A stretch of DNA of 30,362 nt from a virus. Made by a program: the position numbers and the translations under genes. This document shows positions 30,133 to 30,362 of this stretch, piece after piece (positions within the stretch are counted from its first letter, which is position 1; each line of letters opens with the position of its first letter). The notes under the pieces are model-generated. The model did not search any database, was not told the origin of the DNA, and saw only the letters and a list, made by a program, of their open reading frames with translations. The DNA lies in the IMG/VR virus record IMGVR_UViG_3300047386_000427, positions 1 through 30,362 of that record; one strand, given 5' to 3'.

Positions 30133-30238
30133 CGCACCTATTTTAAAGCATAAAACAAGAAGACCTGGCGTTCACTCAAAAAACGCGTCAAGAGGGCAAA
30201 GTGGCTACAAGAAGGTTTACAGGGGTCAGGGACGTTAA
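30113..30238 (+). CDS. Small basic phage protein, 41 aa
   Basis: ATG 30113 lies inside the holin 3' end (20-nt overlap). The product begins MAKGIYNAPILKHKTRRPGV and ends YKKVYRGQGR, a short basic signature I recognise from marine phage structural regions. Probably binds nucleic acid or the virion interior; function unknown. Confidence 0.7.
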   Translation: MAKGIYNAPILKHKTRRPGVHSKNASRGQSGYKKVYRGQGR

Positions 30239-30256
30239 ACACGTTCTTTAAAATCT

Positions 30257-30264
30257 TATCTTTG
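30257..30264 (+). promoter_or_regulatory. Rightward late promoter (TATCTTTG)
   Basis: TATCTTTGC repeats exactly the element at 19024, 20 nt before the ATG at 30285. Confidence 0.55.
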
Positions 30265-30284
30265 CAATAATTATATACCCATAA

Positions 30285-30362
30285 ATGGCAAGAATAAGTT
30301 CATACCCCATTGATCTGGTTGTAACAGCTAAAGATAAGTGGATTGGCACAGATGCTGCTGGC
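30285..30362 (+). CDS. Start of a second fibre-like gene, truncated by window edge
   Basis: Only 26 residues are visible (MARISSYPIDLVVTAKDKWI, then GTDAAG). They align with the start of the 1399-aa fibre: shared MARI, Y..D, D..IG and D.A. This suggests a paralogous fibre or tail protein using the same attachment module. Confidence 0.6.
   Translation, partial: MARISSYPIDLVVTAKDKWIGTDAAG

Overview
The window reads as a contiguous piece of a double-stranded DNA phage (or prophage) genome from a Bacteroidota host, most likely a marine flavobacterium. Evidence for the host: promoter-like TAnnTTTG (-7) elements sit just before several genes; Shine-Dalgarno sites are scarce and leaders are A/T-rich; secreted proteins end their signal peptides in the Bacteroidota-style QAQ; the sequence is AT-rich. 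Both ends cut genes, so this is an internal segment. I see no terminase, portal, capsid or DNA polymerase here; they presumably lie outside.

Left arm (1-14926) is transcribed leftward and is tightly packed, with many ATGA or few-base overlaps. Reading in the direction of transcription, it starts with an AT-rich block (14.9-9.75 kb): a 190-aa orphan, several micro-ORFs, a protein with an SSB-type C-terminal tail, tRNA-Glu(UUC), a two-TM protein, an M20/M28-like metallopeptidase and a 601-aa orphan. Rho-independent hairpins follow most of these genes. Then come small coupled genes (9.75-8.27 kb), a recombination module (annealing-like protein, RecE-like exonuclease, 31-aa membrane peptide, SSB-tail protein), a replication module (DnaA domain-IV protein, winged-helix initiator-like protein, primase-helicase), and a nucleotide/nuclease tail (3D-domain exported protein, MazG-like pyrophosphohydrolase, metallophosphoesterase, PD-(D/E)XK nuclease).

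Centre (14927-15592) is a 0.66-kb non-coding divergent region. It holds strong hairpins, a canonical G-quadruplex motif, palindromes and repeated GCAAGCAAG motifs, ending in a rightward promoter. It is the best candidate for the control hub and possibly the replication origin.

Right arm (15593-30362) is transcribed rightward, apart from one winged-helix gene (18487-18981) facing the other way. It starts with two small overlapping ORFs, then GroEL, GroES and an HTH protein. After a pair of divergent promoters near 19.0 kb comes the late structural/lysis region: many tiny Lys/Arg-rich proteins, a 1399-aa repeat fibre, a second fibre with a FISUMP/C-type-lectin-like tip, an exported thioredoxin-fold protein without catalytic cysteines, a phage-encoded outer-membrane-type protein, an M15 peptidase endolysin, a 3-TM-type holin, and the start of another fibre-like gene whose N-terminus matches that of the first fibre.

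Working model: early leftward transcription from the central hub supplies takeover, recombination and replication functions. Rightward transcription supplies chaperonin and then virion and lysis proteins, from promoters sharing a T-tract + TAnnTTTG signature. Family calls are from motif recognition by eye; no search was run.
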